From: Chloroflexota bacterium
GTDB lineage: Bacteria; Chloroflexota; Anaerolineae; J036; Brachytrichaceae
Assembly: GCA_023382055.1 (NCBI GenBank)
Contig: JAMCQN010000147.1
Location: 35,899-99,898, forward strand
Reading direction: 5' to 3'
DNA length: 64,000 nucleotides
In this document: positions 9,634 through 19,610 of the stretch, in pieces
How positions within the stretch are numbered: position 1 is the stretch's first letter
How the letters are laid out: each line of letters opens with the position of its first letter
Position numbers and translations under genes: made by a program
The notes under the pieces: model-generated
Told to the model about the DNA's origin: nothing
The model's database searches: none
What the model saw: only the letters and a program-made list of their open reading frames with translations

Positions 9634-10692
9634 TTACTGGCGTAGCGCATCAACCACGGGCCGCGGTTTGCCTGATGGATCGATGATCGAAAACCACTTC
9701 ATCTGTTCGCAGGGATCGGGGTAGAGCGGCGAGCGGCTGAAGTCATAGTTCCACAGAAACATGACGCCCATCCACGGCCAGTTGGCCCGGGCGTAATCGT
9801 ATGCCCGCTTCACATAGTCGGCCTGCTGCGCTGCGGATACGCGCTGCCAATCCAGATCGGGCCACGAACAACTCACGCCCTCTTCCTGCGGGTTCATCAG
9901 CCAGCCGAACTCGGTGGCCCACATTTGCTTGTTGGCAGCGCCATACTGTTCCATGAGCGCGCGATGCGCCTCAGCGCGGCGAAACGCCAGGCCATTGACG
10001 TTTGGCGCGTTTGGGTCCTGCTCGGGCGGGAAGGCGTAGCCGTAGGGATGGAAACCGTAAGCGTCGAACAAGCCCGCAGCGCCCGCGGCAAACATGCTGC
10101 GCGCATATGACAAGTCATCGATATGGCCCGGACCATCGCCTCCTGTCGGAGCCAGGCCGGCGGATACCACGATCGCATTCGGGTCGCCGGTTTTGATGCG
10201 GGCATATGCGATTGCGAGCAGGCGCGTATAAAGCAGCGCATCTGGCTGAGCGTTACCCCACTCGCGCGATAGATTCACCTCATTGCCGATTGCATAAGCC
10301 TGGATCAGACCGCGCTTTTCGCGCGCCGTATTTTCCAGCGCATCCGCCCACGCATTGATGTCTTCGCTGCGTCCGCTGACGGCATTGCCCAATGGGATGC
10401 GATATAGAATCTTGAACGGCGGCACGGGATAATCCGGCGGGAGGAATACCTCGATCCACTGGAACTTCAACTCTTTGAGCAACCCAACATCAGTGGTGTC
10501 TGCCACATTGATCCCGCGTTCGGATTGCAACTGAGGAGGGGCGGTCTGGTTCAGCGGCGCATGAGCTGTTGTGTCAGCCTTTGCTGACTTATTCCCATGA
10601 ACCCATGCTAAGCCGATCAAAAAAGCGCCAACGATGACGAGAGAGACGGTCGTTGCGACAGACGCGAGATGTTCATTTCTACTGTGCATCAA
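9634..10692 (-). CDS. Membrane-anchored/secreted glycosyl-hydrolase-like protein (TIM-barrel)
   Basis: N-terminal hydrophobic segment; RGINVADTTDVGLLKELKFQWIEVFLPP, AIGNEVNLSREW, WATEFGWL resemble clan GH-A glycosidases. Confidence 0.65.
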   Translation of the reverse strand: MMHSRNEHLASVATTVSLVIVGAFLIGLAWVHGNKSAKADTTAHAPLNQTAPPQLQSERGINVADTTDVGLLKELKFQWIEVFLPPDYPVPPFKILYRIPLGNAVSGRSEDINAWADALENTAREKRGLIQAYAIGNEVNLSREWGNAQPDALLYTRLLAIAYARIKTGDPNAIVVSAGLAPTGGDGPGHIDDLSYARSMFAAGAAGLFDAYGFHPYGYAFPPEQDPNAPNVNGLAFRRAEAHRALMEQYGAANKQMWATEFGWLMNPQEEGVSCSWPDLDWQRVSAAQQADYVKRAYDYARANWPWMGVMFLWNYDFSRSPLYPDPCEQMKWFSIIDPSGKPRPVVDALRQ

Positions 10693-11837
10693 TCAGTCTT
10701 CTTATTTCCCGTCAGCAATTGCTGGCGTTTGCGCTCCTGGCGCTCCAGGAACGCCAGTATCGTAAACGCCTCTCTGATGTCTTCAACGCCGATCAAGCCC
10801 AGATACGTTCCGTTGTTATACACAGCGGCAACATGCTTGCCATTTTGCGACAGGCCCTCGCTGACATCCTGCAGAGTCTTCGTGGCATCGACTTTCAGCA
10901 CATCGCGTTCCATGATCTCAGTAGCGAACAGGTCAGTGGTGCTCGTCGCAAGCGCGCCCAACACATCGTCGCGCGTCACGATTCCCAGCAGGTTGCTGCC
11001 CTGCATGACGGCGAAATCGGGTTGGTGGCTGGTTAGTAGATAATCGACCGCTTTACTCACGCGGTCGCCGACTGTCAGCGTCAGGGCATTCTTGTTATAA
11101 GCATCCCCCACCCGCCGGGTTGTCAGTACGGTCTTGGAATCCGCCGTGGCCGTTTCCTGACCTGCGCCAAAAAAGACGAACACGGCGATGAGTATCAGGA
11201 TGAAGTTGCCGTCAACCAAACCGAAAATACCGATTCCCAGCGCAATCACCTGGCCCACTACCGAGGCAATCCGCGTCGCACGACGATAACCGAGTGGAAT
11301 CGCCAGCAGGGCGCGCATGAATCGCCCGCCGTCGAGTGGAAACGCCGGGATCAGGTTAAACGCCACCAGCGTAACATTCGCCGCTAACAGCCACAGCAAC
11401 ATGCTCGTCAGACTCGGTTTACCCATGTCGCCCAGCAGTCCGCGACCATTGAGTAAATCCACACCGCCAAGCCCACCCAGGGCGACAAAAAGAATGACGG
11501 CAATCACGACATTGACAAATGGGCCGGCAATCGCGATCAGCATCTCCTGTCGCGGTTTGTCCGGATTCCTGGTGATCAAGGACACACCGCCCAGGGGGAG
11601 CAAAGTGATTTCACGCACGGGTATGCCAAAGTGAACGGCGACGAGGCTGTGCCCCAGTTCGTGCAGCGTGACGCAGGTGAACAACAGGATCATCAGCACG
11701 ACGCCGTATAAAGCGCCTTCTGTTGTCCCTGTGATGCTGCCCCACTGGACTGCGCCAAGGATCAGGATCAGGAAAAAGGTGATGTGTACCTTGATCGAAA
11801 TTCCATTGATGCGCGCGATCTGGAATGACCAACCCAT
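10689..11837 (-). CDS. Site-2 protease family membrane metallopeptidase with C-terminal CBS domains
   Basis: HELGHSLVAVHFGIPV (HExxH), NLIPAFPLDGGRFMRALL, two C-terminal CBS-like segments (MQGSNLLGIVTRDDVL, YNNGTYLGLIGVEDI). Confidence 0.92.
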   Translation of the reverse strand: MGWSFQIARINGISIKVHITFFLILILGAVQWGSITGTTEGALYGVVLMILLFTCVTLHELGHSLVAVHFGIPVREITLLPLGGVSLITRNPDKPRQEMLIAIAGPFVNVVIAVILFVALGGLGGVDLLNGRGLLGDMGKPSLTSMLLWLLAANVTLVAFNLIPAFPLDGGRFMRALLAIPLGYRRATRIASVVGQVIALGIGIFGLVDGNFILILIAVFVFFGAGQETATADSKTVLTTRRVGDAYNKNALTLTVGDRVSKAVDYLLTSHQPDFAVMQGSNLLGIVTRDDVLGALATSTTDLFATEIMERDVLKVDATKTLQDVSEGLSQNGKHVAAVYNNGTYLGLIGVEDIREAFTILAFLERQERKRQQLLTGNKKTD

Positions 11838-11849
11838 GCTTATTACTCG

Positions 11850-13238
11850 CTATTGTTGCATGATTAACGCGGGTGTACTGGTTGCCTCGAATGGCAGGAA
11901 GGTGTCGAGCAGGCGTCCCGGTATTCGCCCTGCCATGAAAATCGCCCGTTCTTCCGGCATTTCTGCATCTACCACACCTTCGCGACGGAATAAAGCCATC
12001 AGGTCGCCGGCCCTGTAAGGTAAGCGCACTTTGATCGAGACCATGCGCTCGTACAGCACAGCCTCAACCTCCTGCAGCATCGCTTCCATCCCGGTTTTAC
12101 GCAAGGCCGAAATCGGTATCCCTTCACTCAGCAAACCTTCCTGCTGCGCAAAGCGCGGTCTATGGGCGTCATCGACCTGTGCAGAGGCAGCAGCCAACCG
12201 ATCCGCCTTATTTAGCGCAAAGACCATCGGCTTATTGCCTGCGCCCAACTCAGCCAGAGTATCCATAACCGTTGCGGCTTGAGCCGCGCTATCGTGGTGG
12301 GTGATATCGACAACGTGCAGCAGGGCGTCAGCTTCGGTAATTTCCTCCAGAGTGGCGCGAAACGCAGCCACCAGTTGCGTGGGCAGTTTCTGGATGAAAC
12401 CGACCGTGTCGGTGAACAGAACCACATGCCCGCCCGGCAGGCGCACGCGGCGTGTCGTCGGGTCCAGTGTCGCGAACAACTTGTTCTCCACCAGCACATT
12501 TGCGTTGGTCAGCGCGTTGAGCAATGTGGATTTGCCGGCATTGGTGTAACCTACGATGGCGACGACCGGAATCTCATTGCGGCGCCGATGGGCGCGATGC
12601 TGCGCCCGCTGTGCCCGCACGTCGTCCAGTTCGGCGCGCAAATGCGCCAAGCGCTCGCGGATGCGCCGCCGGTCGATTTCCAACTGCTTCTCGCCGGGTC
12701 CGCGCAACCCTACACCGCCATTGCCGCTGCGTCCGGTGCCTCCGCCGGCCTGTCGCGCAAGATGCGTCCACTGGCGGGTCAGGCGCGGTAAACGGTATTG
12801 ATACTGCGCCAGCTCAACCTGCAGCGAACCTTCCCTGGTCTGCGCATGCTGGGCGAATATATCGAGAATCAGCGCCGTCCGGTCGAGCACCAGGATATTC
12901 TCACCCAGCGCTTCCTCAAGCTCGCGCTGATGACGGGGAGAGAGTTCATCATCAAAAACGACGACGCTAAAATCCAGAGCGGCGCGCCATGCCTGGAGTT
13001 CCTCGACTTTACCCGAACCGATGTAGGTGTTGGGATTGGGGGCTTCCAGCGTCTGCGTGGTCTCACCGACAACTTCGAGGCCGGCCGTCTCGCATAATTG
13101 CGCCAGTTCCTGCATGGATGCATCCAGTGCAAGCCGCGCATGCTGCTGTCGGAACGTCTCGCCGGTCAGGTTAACCCCGACCAGGAATGTGCGCGGCGCC
13201 GCGCTTTGTGTTTCAATCTTCAGTTTGCTTTTAGGCAT
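11850..13238 (-). CDS. hflX: GTPase HflX
   Basis: YIGSGKVEEL, GPGEKQLEIDRRRIRERL, GYTNAGKSTLLNALT, FTDTVGFIQKLPTQLVAAFRATLEE. Confidence 0.96.
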   Translation of the reverse strand: MPKSKLKIETQSAAPRTFLVGVNLTGETFRQQHARLALDASMQELAQLCETAGLEVVGETTQTLEAPNPNTYIGSGKVEELQAWRAALDFSVVVFDDELSPRHQRELEEALGENILVLDRTALILDIFAQHAQTREGSLQVELAQYQYRLPRLTRQWTHLARQAGGGTGRSGNGGVGLRGPGEKQLEIDRRRIRERLAHLRAELDDVRAQRAQHRAHRRRNEIPVVAIVGYTNAGKSTLLNALTNANVLVENKLFATLDPTTRRVRLPGGHVVLFTDTVGFIQKLPTQLVAAFRATLEEITEADALLHVVDITHHDSAAQAATVMDTLAELGAGNKPMVFALNKADRLAAASAQVDDAHRPRFAQQEGLLSEGIPISALRKTGMEAMLQEVEAVLYERMVSIKVRLPYRAGDLMALFRREGVVDAEMPEERAIFMAGRIPGRLLDTFLPFEATSTPALIMQQ

Positions 13239-13341
13239 ATGTTCTCTGATAAGCTGATAGCTTTCCCCTGGTCTCGCGGCTAAGCCCTCAACCTCCGTTA
13301 TCGACAGATTTCAACATAATCTTACAACACTTCGACATCAA

Positions 13342-14280
13342 TCAACGCGGATGCAGGTCTATCAGCATGTGGTTCTTCGTCACCAGGATGCGCTCAAACC
13401 AGTAATTCGCAGCGGCGGTATCCAACTCGTGCTGTAACCAGTCAGTAAAGAAACTCATCAGGTCAACCGGTATCAACACCCAGCCGAAGTATGTATTCGG
13501 CAACCCCAGCAAATCCAGGGCTACGGCCTTGGGTTTCAAAATCAGCCGTCCACCATCCGCGACGATAGCCATTGCCGTCACTACTCTCCGATTGCCAAAG
13601 GCCGTCATGCGGGTGTTCATGACGACGTCCCCGCCATCCAGGAACTGGATGTGAACCTCACTAACTGGAGAATCGGGGAAAACCAGAAGCTGGTCTGCCA
13701 GTGAGGTGGCCTTGATATTGTCGTAGTTGAGTTCAACCGTCGCGCCCGACGGGACGAACTGCAATTCACGCAACTCCTGTACAGCAACGCCGCCGGCTTC
13801 CTGGCTAACAGGCACCGGGGCGAATGTCACCGAGATAAACCGGCTGGCGAACAAACCTCCGCTGAAGGCGCACACCACCAGCAGCATCGCCAGCACACCC
13901 ACAAAGATGCCGATCTTGAGCGCGCGGTCAGCCGGCAGGTTGAGTATCTGCCGGCCGCTATCGGCGTCCACAAGTGGCGTGGCGGCGCGGAACGATTCCG
14001 GACTCTTTAACGCTGCCAGACGCAACCCGGACCAGTCGACAGTGGGTCGTAGATGGGCGCACCGGTCAATCAGATCAACGATACGCCCATTTCTACTGAA
14101 GTACTCGATTACCTTGACGACTTTCGCTGCCTTGCCGTCACCGGACAAACCATCGTAATCCAGTCCAAGATCAAAACACAGCGACTCAAGGTCGCCCACC
14201 TCGAAATAACTCACGAGGTTTTCTCGCAGCAGCGCTGCAGAAGAGGGCTGATCGTGGACTGACGCAGCGGTATTGCCCAT
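13342..14280 (-). CDS. Single-pass membrane protein with N-terminal effector-associated (EAD-like) domain and novel extracytoplasmic domain
   Basis: LRENLVSYFEVGDLESLCFDLGLDYDGLSGDGKAAKVVKVIEYFSRNGRIVDLIDRC resembles EAD-type domains (probably EAD7); TM helix IGIFVGVLAMLLVVCAFSGGLF; C-terminal about 160 aa unassigned. Confidence 0.6.
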   Translation of the reverse strand: MGNTAASVHDQPSSAALLRENLVSYFEVGDLESLCFDLGLDYDGLSGDGKAAKVVKVIEYFSRNGRIVDLIDRCAHLRPTVDWSGLRLAALKSPESFRAATPLVDADSGRQILNLPADRALKIGIFVGVLAMLLVVCAFSGGLFASRFISVTFAPVPVSQEAGGVAVQELRELQFVPSGATVELNYDNIKATSLADQLLVFPDSPVSEVHIQFLDGGDVVMNTRMTAFGNRRVVTAMAIVADGGRLILKPKAVALDLLGLPNTYFGWVLIPVDLMSFFTDWLQHELDTAAANYWFERILVTKNHMLIDLHPR

Positions 14281-14289
14281 AGATGGGAT

Positions 14290-15447
14290 TTACAAAGCGA
14301 TGCGCTCCATCGCCTCCTTAATGCGCGCAGTAGGCGTGCCCAGTGAAATACGCACATAGCCGGCCCCGTGCGCGCCGAAAGCGGTTCCGGGTGTCAATGA
14401 GATTCCCTTCTTCTCCAGCAGATATTCAGCCCATTCCGTAGCGGACTGATACGAGGCTGGGATTTTAGCCCAGACATAGATGGTCGCCCTGGGTACATCG
14501 ACCTCACAGCCGGCGGCGCGTAATCCTGCGACGACGATATCACGGCGCTCCTTATAAGTCTCCTGGCGCTCGTAGAGCCACTCCTGGTCGCCAGTCAGCG
14601 CAGCAATCGTCGCATCCTGGATGCCGATATAAGGCCCCGAGTCCACGTTCGTTTTCAACATGCCGATCAACCCGATCGCCTCTGAGTTTCCCAGAATGAC
14701 GCCGACACGCATACCGGCCATGTTATGGCTCTTCGATAACGAGAAAAACTCGATAGAGATGTCTTTGGCGCCCGGCACCTGTAGAACGCTGGGGGCGACA
14801 TAGCCGTCATAGCCATTTTCGCAGTAAGGATTGTCGTGGCACAACAGAATATTGTGCTGCTTGCAGAAGGCCACCGCTTTCTCGAAGAAGGACATGGGCG
14901 CAATCCCGGTCGTCGGATTGTTCGGATAATTCAGCCACATCAGCTTGGCCTTTGCCAGCACGTCGGCAGGGATCGCATCGAGATCAGGCAGCCAGTCGTT
15001 CTCCTTTAACAACGGCATGAAATATGGCGTTCCGCCGGCGATCTCGGTTCCCGCGGTATAGGTCGGATATCCGGGGTCCGGCACCAGGGCAACATCGCCG
15101 GGATTCAGGTAGGCAAATGCGGTGTGGTAAATCCCTTCCTTTGAACCAAGCAACGGCAGCGCTTCCTTTACCGGGTTCAGTTCGACGTTAAACCGGCGCG
15201 CGTAATACTGGGTGAATGACTTGCGAAATGCCGCGGAACCGGTAAATCCGCCATAACCATGTTTGTTCGGATTGCGCGTCGACGTCACCAGTGTTTCGAC
15301 GATCTCCGCATTAGGCGGCAGGTCCGGTGAACCCATATCGAGCGCGATAATATCCATGCCGCCAGCCTTTAACTCGTCCTTACGCTTGTTGAGCTTGGCA
15401 AACACGTAAGGTTTTACGACTGACATGCGTTGTGAAGGTGCGATCAT
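14290..15447 (-). CDS. PLP-dependent class I/II aminotransferase
   Basis: MGSPDLPPNAEIVETLV, NYPNNPTTG, SLSKSHNMAGMRVG (PLP Lys). Confidence 0.92.
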   Translation of the reverse strand: MIAPSQRMSVVKPYVFAKLNKRKDELKAGGMDIIALDMGSPDLPPNAEIVETLVTSTRNPNKHGYGGFTGSAAFRKSFTQYYARRFNVELNPVKEALPLLGSKEGIYHTAFAYLNPGDVALVPDPGYPTYTAGTEIAGGTPYFMPLLKENDWLPDLDAIPADVLAKAKLMWLNYPNNPTTGIAPMSFFEKAVAFCKQHNILLCHDNPYCENGYDGYVAPSVLQVPGAKDISIEFFSLSKSHNMAGMRVGVILGNSEAIGLIGMLKTNVDSGPYIGIQDATIAALTGDQEWLYERQETYKERRDIVVAGLRAAGCEVDVPRATIYVWAKIPASYQSATEWAEYLLEKKGISLTPGTAFGAHGAGYVRISLGTPTARIKEAMERIAL

Positions 15448-15499
15448 GCTGTGAACTCCTTATTTGCTCTTTGCACGAAGTATAACCATTATCTGGCTA

Positions 15500-16441
15500 C
15501 TATTGGCTTTCCAACCAGACCTGCAGGGTCCGGCCAACCCTTGCCAGGCTGTCCGGGCTGATTTTATCAGGCGTGTCCTGCACGGTATGCCAGTATGGAT
15601 AATCGAAGTCGATGACATCTACCGCTGGCAGGCCTTTCTCAAGGAACGGCGTGTGGTCATCGAGCATGGACCACTTCAACTGCCGGATAAACTGACTGCT
15701 ATAGCCCAGCCCCTGCGCCACATCCCAGATGCGCCCTGCCAAAGCTTGATTCGAGTTGCGCTCCAGGTAAATGTCCTGTTGCATGTCTCCCACCATATCG
15801 ACAACGACAACCGCTGTCGGTGTGATCGAGAGACTATTTGCAAAATAGCGCGAGCCGACCAGCCAGGGCCACCCATCCAGGTCGCCATTATCTTCGGCGT
15901 CGAAGAAAACCAGCCACACCTGTTTCCCGGTTCCATTCAACCGCAGCACACGCGATAGTTCGAGCAGGACGGCGACACCGCTGCCGCCATCGTCGGCGCC
16001 GGGAACCGGCTGGTCGGGGTGTTGTTGGTCTCGATCGGCGCGGCGACGCGTATCGTAGTGCGCGCCGAGGATGATGATGTCCTTTCCGGTTCCCTTGACG
16101 CCCACAAGGTTGCGCACCGGCGTGTTCATATAGCTGAATACCTGCGTCTGCGTGACCCAGCCATTCGCGGCAAGCTGGTTCAGAATCTGGTTGCCCAGGT
16201 TCCGGTTAGGCCAACTGCCGGTAATGCGGGGGCCTAGCGCCACCTGCTGCTCGACCGAACTGTATGCGCGCGCGCCGGAGAAGACCAGCGGCGTTGCGCT
16301 TGGTGGGACTACCGTTGCCGCGAGAGTCGGAGTAGAACCGATGACGGGAGCCGGCTGTTCCACAACGCATCCGGCGCTCGTGATGAGACTGAGTGCAATG
16401 ACTCCACGCCATAGAGTTGACCAGTTCATGATATCCGCCAA
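15500..16441 (-). CDS. M28 family zinc peptidase, lipoprotein
   Basis: Lipobox-like SAGC; GAHYDTR, PGADDGGSGVAVLLEL, VFFDAEDNG, DHTPFLEKGLPAVDVIDFDY. Confidence 0.9.
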   Translation of the reverse strand: MADIMNWSTLWRGVIALSLITSAGCVVEQPAPVIGSTPTLAATVVPPSATPLVFSGARAYSSVEQQVALGPRITGSWPNRNLGNQILNQLAANGWVTQTQVFSYMNTPVRNLVGVKGTGKDIIILGAHYDTRRRADRDQQHPDQPVPGADDGGSGVAVLLELSRVLRLNGTGKQVWLVFFDAEDNGDLDGWPWLVGSRYFANSLSITPTAVVVVDMVGDMQQDIYLERNSNQALAGRIWDVAQGLGYSSQFIRQLKWSMLDDHTPFLEKGLPAVDVIDFDYPYWHTVQDTPDKISPDSLARVGRTLQVWLESQ

Positions 16442-16448
16442 TTGCGGG

Positions 16449-17879
16449 TTAGACCGGGGCTTGCAGGTCTACTGCGGCCGCTGCTTGAATACTCAAACTT
16501 GGCGAACTGGCGCGGTAGGCTTCCAGATCGCGTTGCGCGCGTTGCGCATACAGCGTGGAACGCGCGCGTTTATCGCGTGGGGGATTGTCCAATGCAGGCA
16601 GGATTCCGAAATTCGCTTTCATGGGCTGAAACAGCCTGGGTTCCGCATGCGATATGTAGTGACACAACGCGCCCAGCATGGTTGTTCCAGGAAGTTCAAC
16701 CAGCGGCTGGCCGGATACCAGCGCCGCTGCATTGATTCCTGCAACCAGGCCGGTTGCTGCGTTGCCCACGTACCCTTCCACGCCAACGATTTGGCCGGCG
16801 AAAAACAGCGAATCATGCGTCACCGTATTGACCGCGCCGGCACGAGCCTTGGGCGCATATCGAAGCGACGCATCCAGAAGCAACGGCGAGTTGATGAAGG
16901 TGTTGCGGTGCATGTGACCGTGGCGCACAAACTCCGCATGGCCGAGGCCAGGGATCATGCGCAGGACGCGATCCTGCTCCGGGTACTTCAGGTTAGTCTG
17001 GAATCCTACGATGTTGTAAAGCGAGCCGGCGACATTATCCTGGCGCAACTGCACAACCGCGTAAGGACGGCGTCCCGTGCGCGGGTCTTTGATGCCGACC
17101 GGGCGCATAGGCCCGAATGCCAGCGAGTCTCTGCCGCGCCGCGCCATCACCTCTACCGGCAGGCATCCTTCAAAAAACTGGCCGGTGTTGATCTCAAAAT
17201 CGCGCAAGGTCGCCATCTCGGCGCTAACCAGCGCGTCAATAAAGGCGTAATATTCATCGCGCGACATCGGGCAGTTGATATAGTCCCCCTCACCCGGGTT
17301 TTCCCCAGGCGCGGTGACAGTTCCGTCACCATGCTTGCCATAGCGTGAGGCGCGAAAAGCAATGTTGAAATCGATCGATTCCAGCGAAACAATCGGCGCG
17401 ATGGCGTCCCAGAAATAGAGATGACCAGCTCCCGTTAAAGCCGCAATCTCTGCTGCCAGCGCATCCGATGTCAGCGGCCCGGATGCAATGACGGTCACAC
17501 CTGCGGGTATGTGAGTGACTTCCTCATGCACCACCTCGATATTGGGGTGTCCCTCGATCTTCGCGCTGACCAGGCTGGCGAAAATATCGCGGTCCACAGC
17601 CAGCGCGCCGCCGGCAGGAACACTGGCCGCTGCCGCGCATTCCATGATCATGGAACCCAGCGTGCGCAACTCATGTTTCAGCAAACCGGGCGCGCGATCC
17701 ACCTGGTCAGAGCCCAGGGAATTACTGCACACCAGTTCCGCCAGTTTCCCCGTTGTATGCGCGGGGGTCATCTTGCGGGGCCGCATCTCGTATAACCGCA
17801 CAGGCACGCCGCGCTGAGCCGCCTGCCAGGCCGCCTCTGTTCCCGCCAATCCTCCGCCAACCACCGTGATTTCATTCAT
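16449..17879 (-). CDS. trmFO: Methylenetetrahydrofolate-tRNA-(uracil54-C5)-methyltransferase TrmFO
   Basis: MNEITVVGGGLAGTEAAWQAAQRGVPVRLYEMRPRKMTPAHTTGKLAELVCSNSL; start placed at internal Met. Confidence 0.95.
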   Translation of the reverse strand: MNEITVVGGGLAGTEAAWQAAQRGVPVRLYEMRPRKMTPAHTTGKLAELVCSNSLGSDQVDRAPGLLKHELRTLGSMIMECAAAASVPAGGALAVDRDIFASLVSAKIEGHPNIEVVHEEVTHIPAGVTVIASGPLTSDALAAEIAALTGAGHLYFWDAIAPIVSLESIDFNIAFRASRYGKHGDGTVTAPGENPGEGDYINCPMSRDEYYAFIDALVSAEMATLRDFEINTGQFFEGCLPVEVMARRGRDSLAFGPMRPVGIKDPRTGRRPYAVVQLRQDNVAGSLYNIVGFQTNLKYPEQDRVLRMIPGLGHAEFVRHGHMHRNTFINSPLLLDASLRYAPKARAGAVNTVTHDSLFFAGQIVGVEGYVGNAATGLVAGINAAALVSGQPLVELPGTTMLGALCHYISHAEPRLFQPMKANFGILPALDNPPRDKRARSTLYAQRAQRDLEAYRASSPSLSIQAAAAVDLQAPV

Positions 17880-18023
17880 AACAGCGATCTCTATTCCTTG
17901 CCGGTATGTGTGGTTATCTCTCACAGTTTACCGATAGATACCCAACTCTCAATCGTTATGACACTGCTTTTTACACCGTTTTGACAGTTTTCTCATAACG
18001 CAGTCACAACATGCGCCTATTGT

Positions 18024-19604
18024 ATGCGCATGAGCAGCAGAAATCAGCGTCAATCCGTAGCGATAACGCGGCGGAACTTTCTGAAAATCAGCATCGCTGC
18101 CGCTGCGCTGGCGGCATGCAGCCGTATCCCCGGCGCCAGCGCCATTACCAGCGATTCAACAACGATCGGTCAGTTGCCAGCGACACTTACGCCTGCAACA
18201 TTACCGGCTGCCACTGCGCAATCGCCTACCGCCGTTCCGCAGACGGTTGAACCCCTGAAGCGACCTGCGCTTGCCTGGCTCGCCGCCAACCGGCTCATGT
18301 ACGGCCCGCGCCGGGGCGACCTGCAGCATATCGACGACATCGGAATCGACGGGTTCATTGAGGAGCAACTGTCATCAAACGCAACCGATGATGCCGGCCT
18401 GCAGGCTAAGCTGGCGCCTCTCACAACACTGAATATGAACGCCGCGCAACTGGTGCAGTTCTCGCAGGGCGCCAGGGCGAACATCCTGATGGAATTAGAG
18501 CAGGCCACCTTACTTCGAGCGGTCTATGGGGCGCGCCAGTTGCATGAGGTGATGGTGGATTTCTGGACTAATCACTTCAACATCTACTTTGGTAAGAACC
18601 AGGATCGCTTCCTGAAGACTGTCGACGATCGCGAGGTGATCCGCCCGCATACACTGGGCAAGTTCATCGATCTGCTCGACGCGAGCGCGCACAGCCCGGC
18701 CATGCTGGTGTTTCTGGATAACCAGACCAACCGCAAGGGCAATCCAAACGAGAATTACGGACGCGAATTGATGGAACTGCACACCATCAGCGTCGATGGC
18801 GGTTATACCCAGGACGACGTGGTCGCAGTGGCGCGCGCATTCACAGGCTGGACGGTGCGCGGCTATAACAAGAATAATCCCAATCCAGACGCAGGGCAGT
18901 TCTACTTCAACGCCAAAGAGCATGACAGCGACGCCAAGATCATCCTGGGACAGACATTTCCCGCTGGCGGCGGCGAACAGGACGGCCAGAAAGTGCTCGA
19001 TCTGCTGGCGCACCATCCGCACTGCGCCACCTTCATCAGCGCCAAACTGGCGCGGCGCTTCATTGCGGACCAGCCGCCCAGCGCCGCCGTTCTGGCAGGA
19101 GCTGCCGCATTCAGCAAGAGTGATGGGGACATCAAGGCCACACTGGGCGCCATTCTGCACGGCGAAGACTTCAAAAACTCCTTTGGTCAGAAGGTCAAGC
19201 GCCCGCTGGATCTGCTGGCATCAGCCCTGCGCGCCCTGGATGCCGACACCGATGCCGGCGCTCCGCTGATTGGCGCGCTGGCGTTGATGGGACAGCCGCT
19301 GTTCCAATGGCAGTTCCCCAATGGCTTCCCGGATAGCAACGGGGCGTGGTCGGGGGCCGGCGCGATGTTGATGCGCTGGAATCTGGGACTGGCGCTGGGG
19401 GCGAATGCCATCAAAGGCACGCATATCGATTATCCGGCGCTCACGCAGGGCGCGTCCGGCGAGGCTATCGACAACCTGAGCACGCGTCTACTCGGCGCGC
19501 CGCTGCCCGCAGACGTGCGCGAGATACTCAAACCGTTTACCGGCGATACATCCACTCTAGCCGCACTATTGCTCGCGTCGCCCCTGTTCCAGATGAAAGG
19601 CTGA
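18024..19604 (+). CDS. DUF1800 family protein, Tat-type lipoprotein signal
   Basis: TRRNFLKISIAAAALAACS; HEVMVDFWTNHFNIYFGKN, NENYGRELMELHTISVDGGYTQDDVVAVARAFTGW. Confidence 0.92.
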   Translation: MRMSSRNQRQSVAITRRNFLKISIAAAALAACSRIPGASAITSDSTTIGQLPATLTPATLPAATAQSPTAVPQTVEPLKRPALAWLAANRLMYGPRRGDLQHIDDIGIDGFIEEQLSSNATDDAGLQAKLAPLTTLNMNAAQLVQFSQGARANILMELEQATLLRAVYGARQLHEVMVDFWTNHFNIYFGKNQDRFLKTVDDREVIRPHTLGKFIDLLDASAHSPAMLVFLDNQTNRKGNPNENYGRELMELHTISVDGGYTQDDVVAVARAFTGWTVRGYNKNNPNPDAGQFYFNAKEHDSDAKIILGQTFPAGGGEQDGQKVLDLLAHHPHCATFISAKLARRFIADQPPSAAVLAGAAAFSKSDGDIKATLGAILHGEDFKNSFGQKVKRPLDLLASALRALDADTDAGAPLIGALALMGQPLFQWQFPNGFPDSNGAWSGAGAMLMRWNLGLALGANAIKGTHIDYPALTQGASGEAIDNLSTRLLGAPLPADVREILKPFTGDTSTLAALLLASPLFQMKG

Positions 19605-19610
19605 ATCAGC

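Noticed and set aside
16152-17348. 398-aa plus-strand ORF
   Set aside because: Fully antisense to trmFO and the start of the M28 gene; Cys/Arg/His-rich composition typical of shadow ORFs in GC-rich coding DNA.
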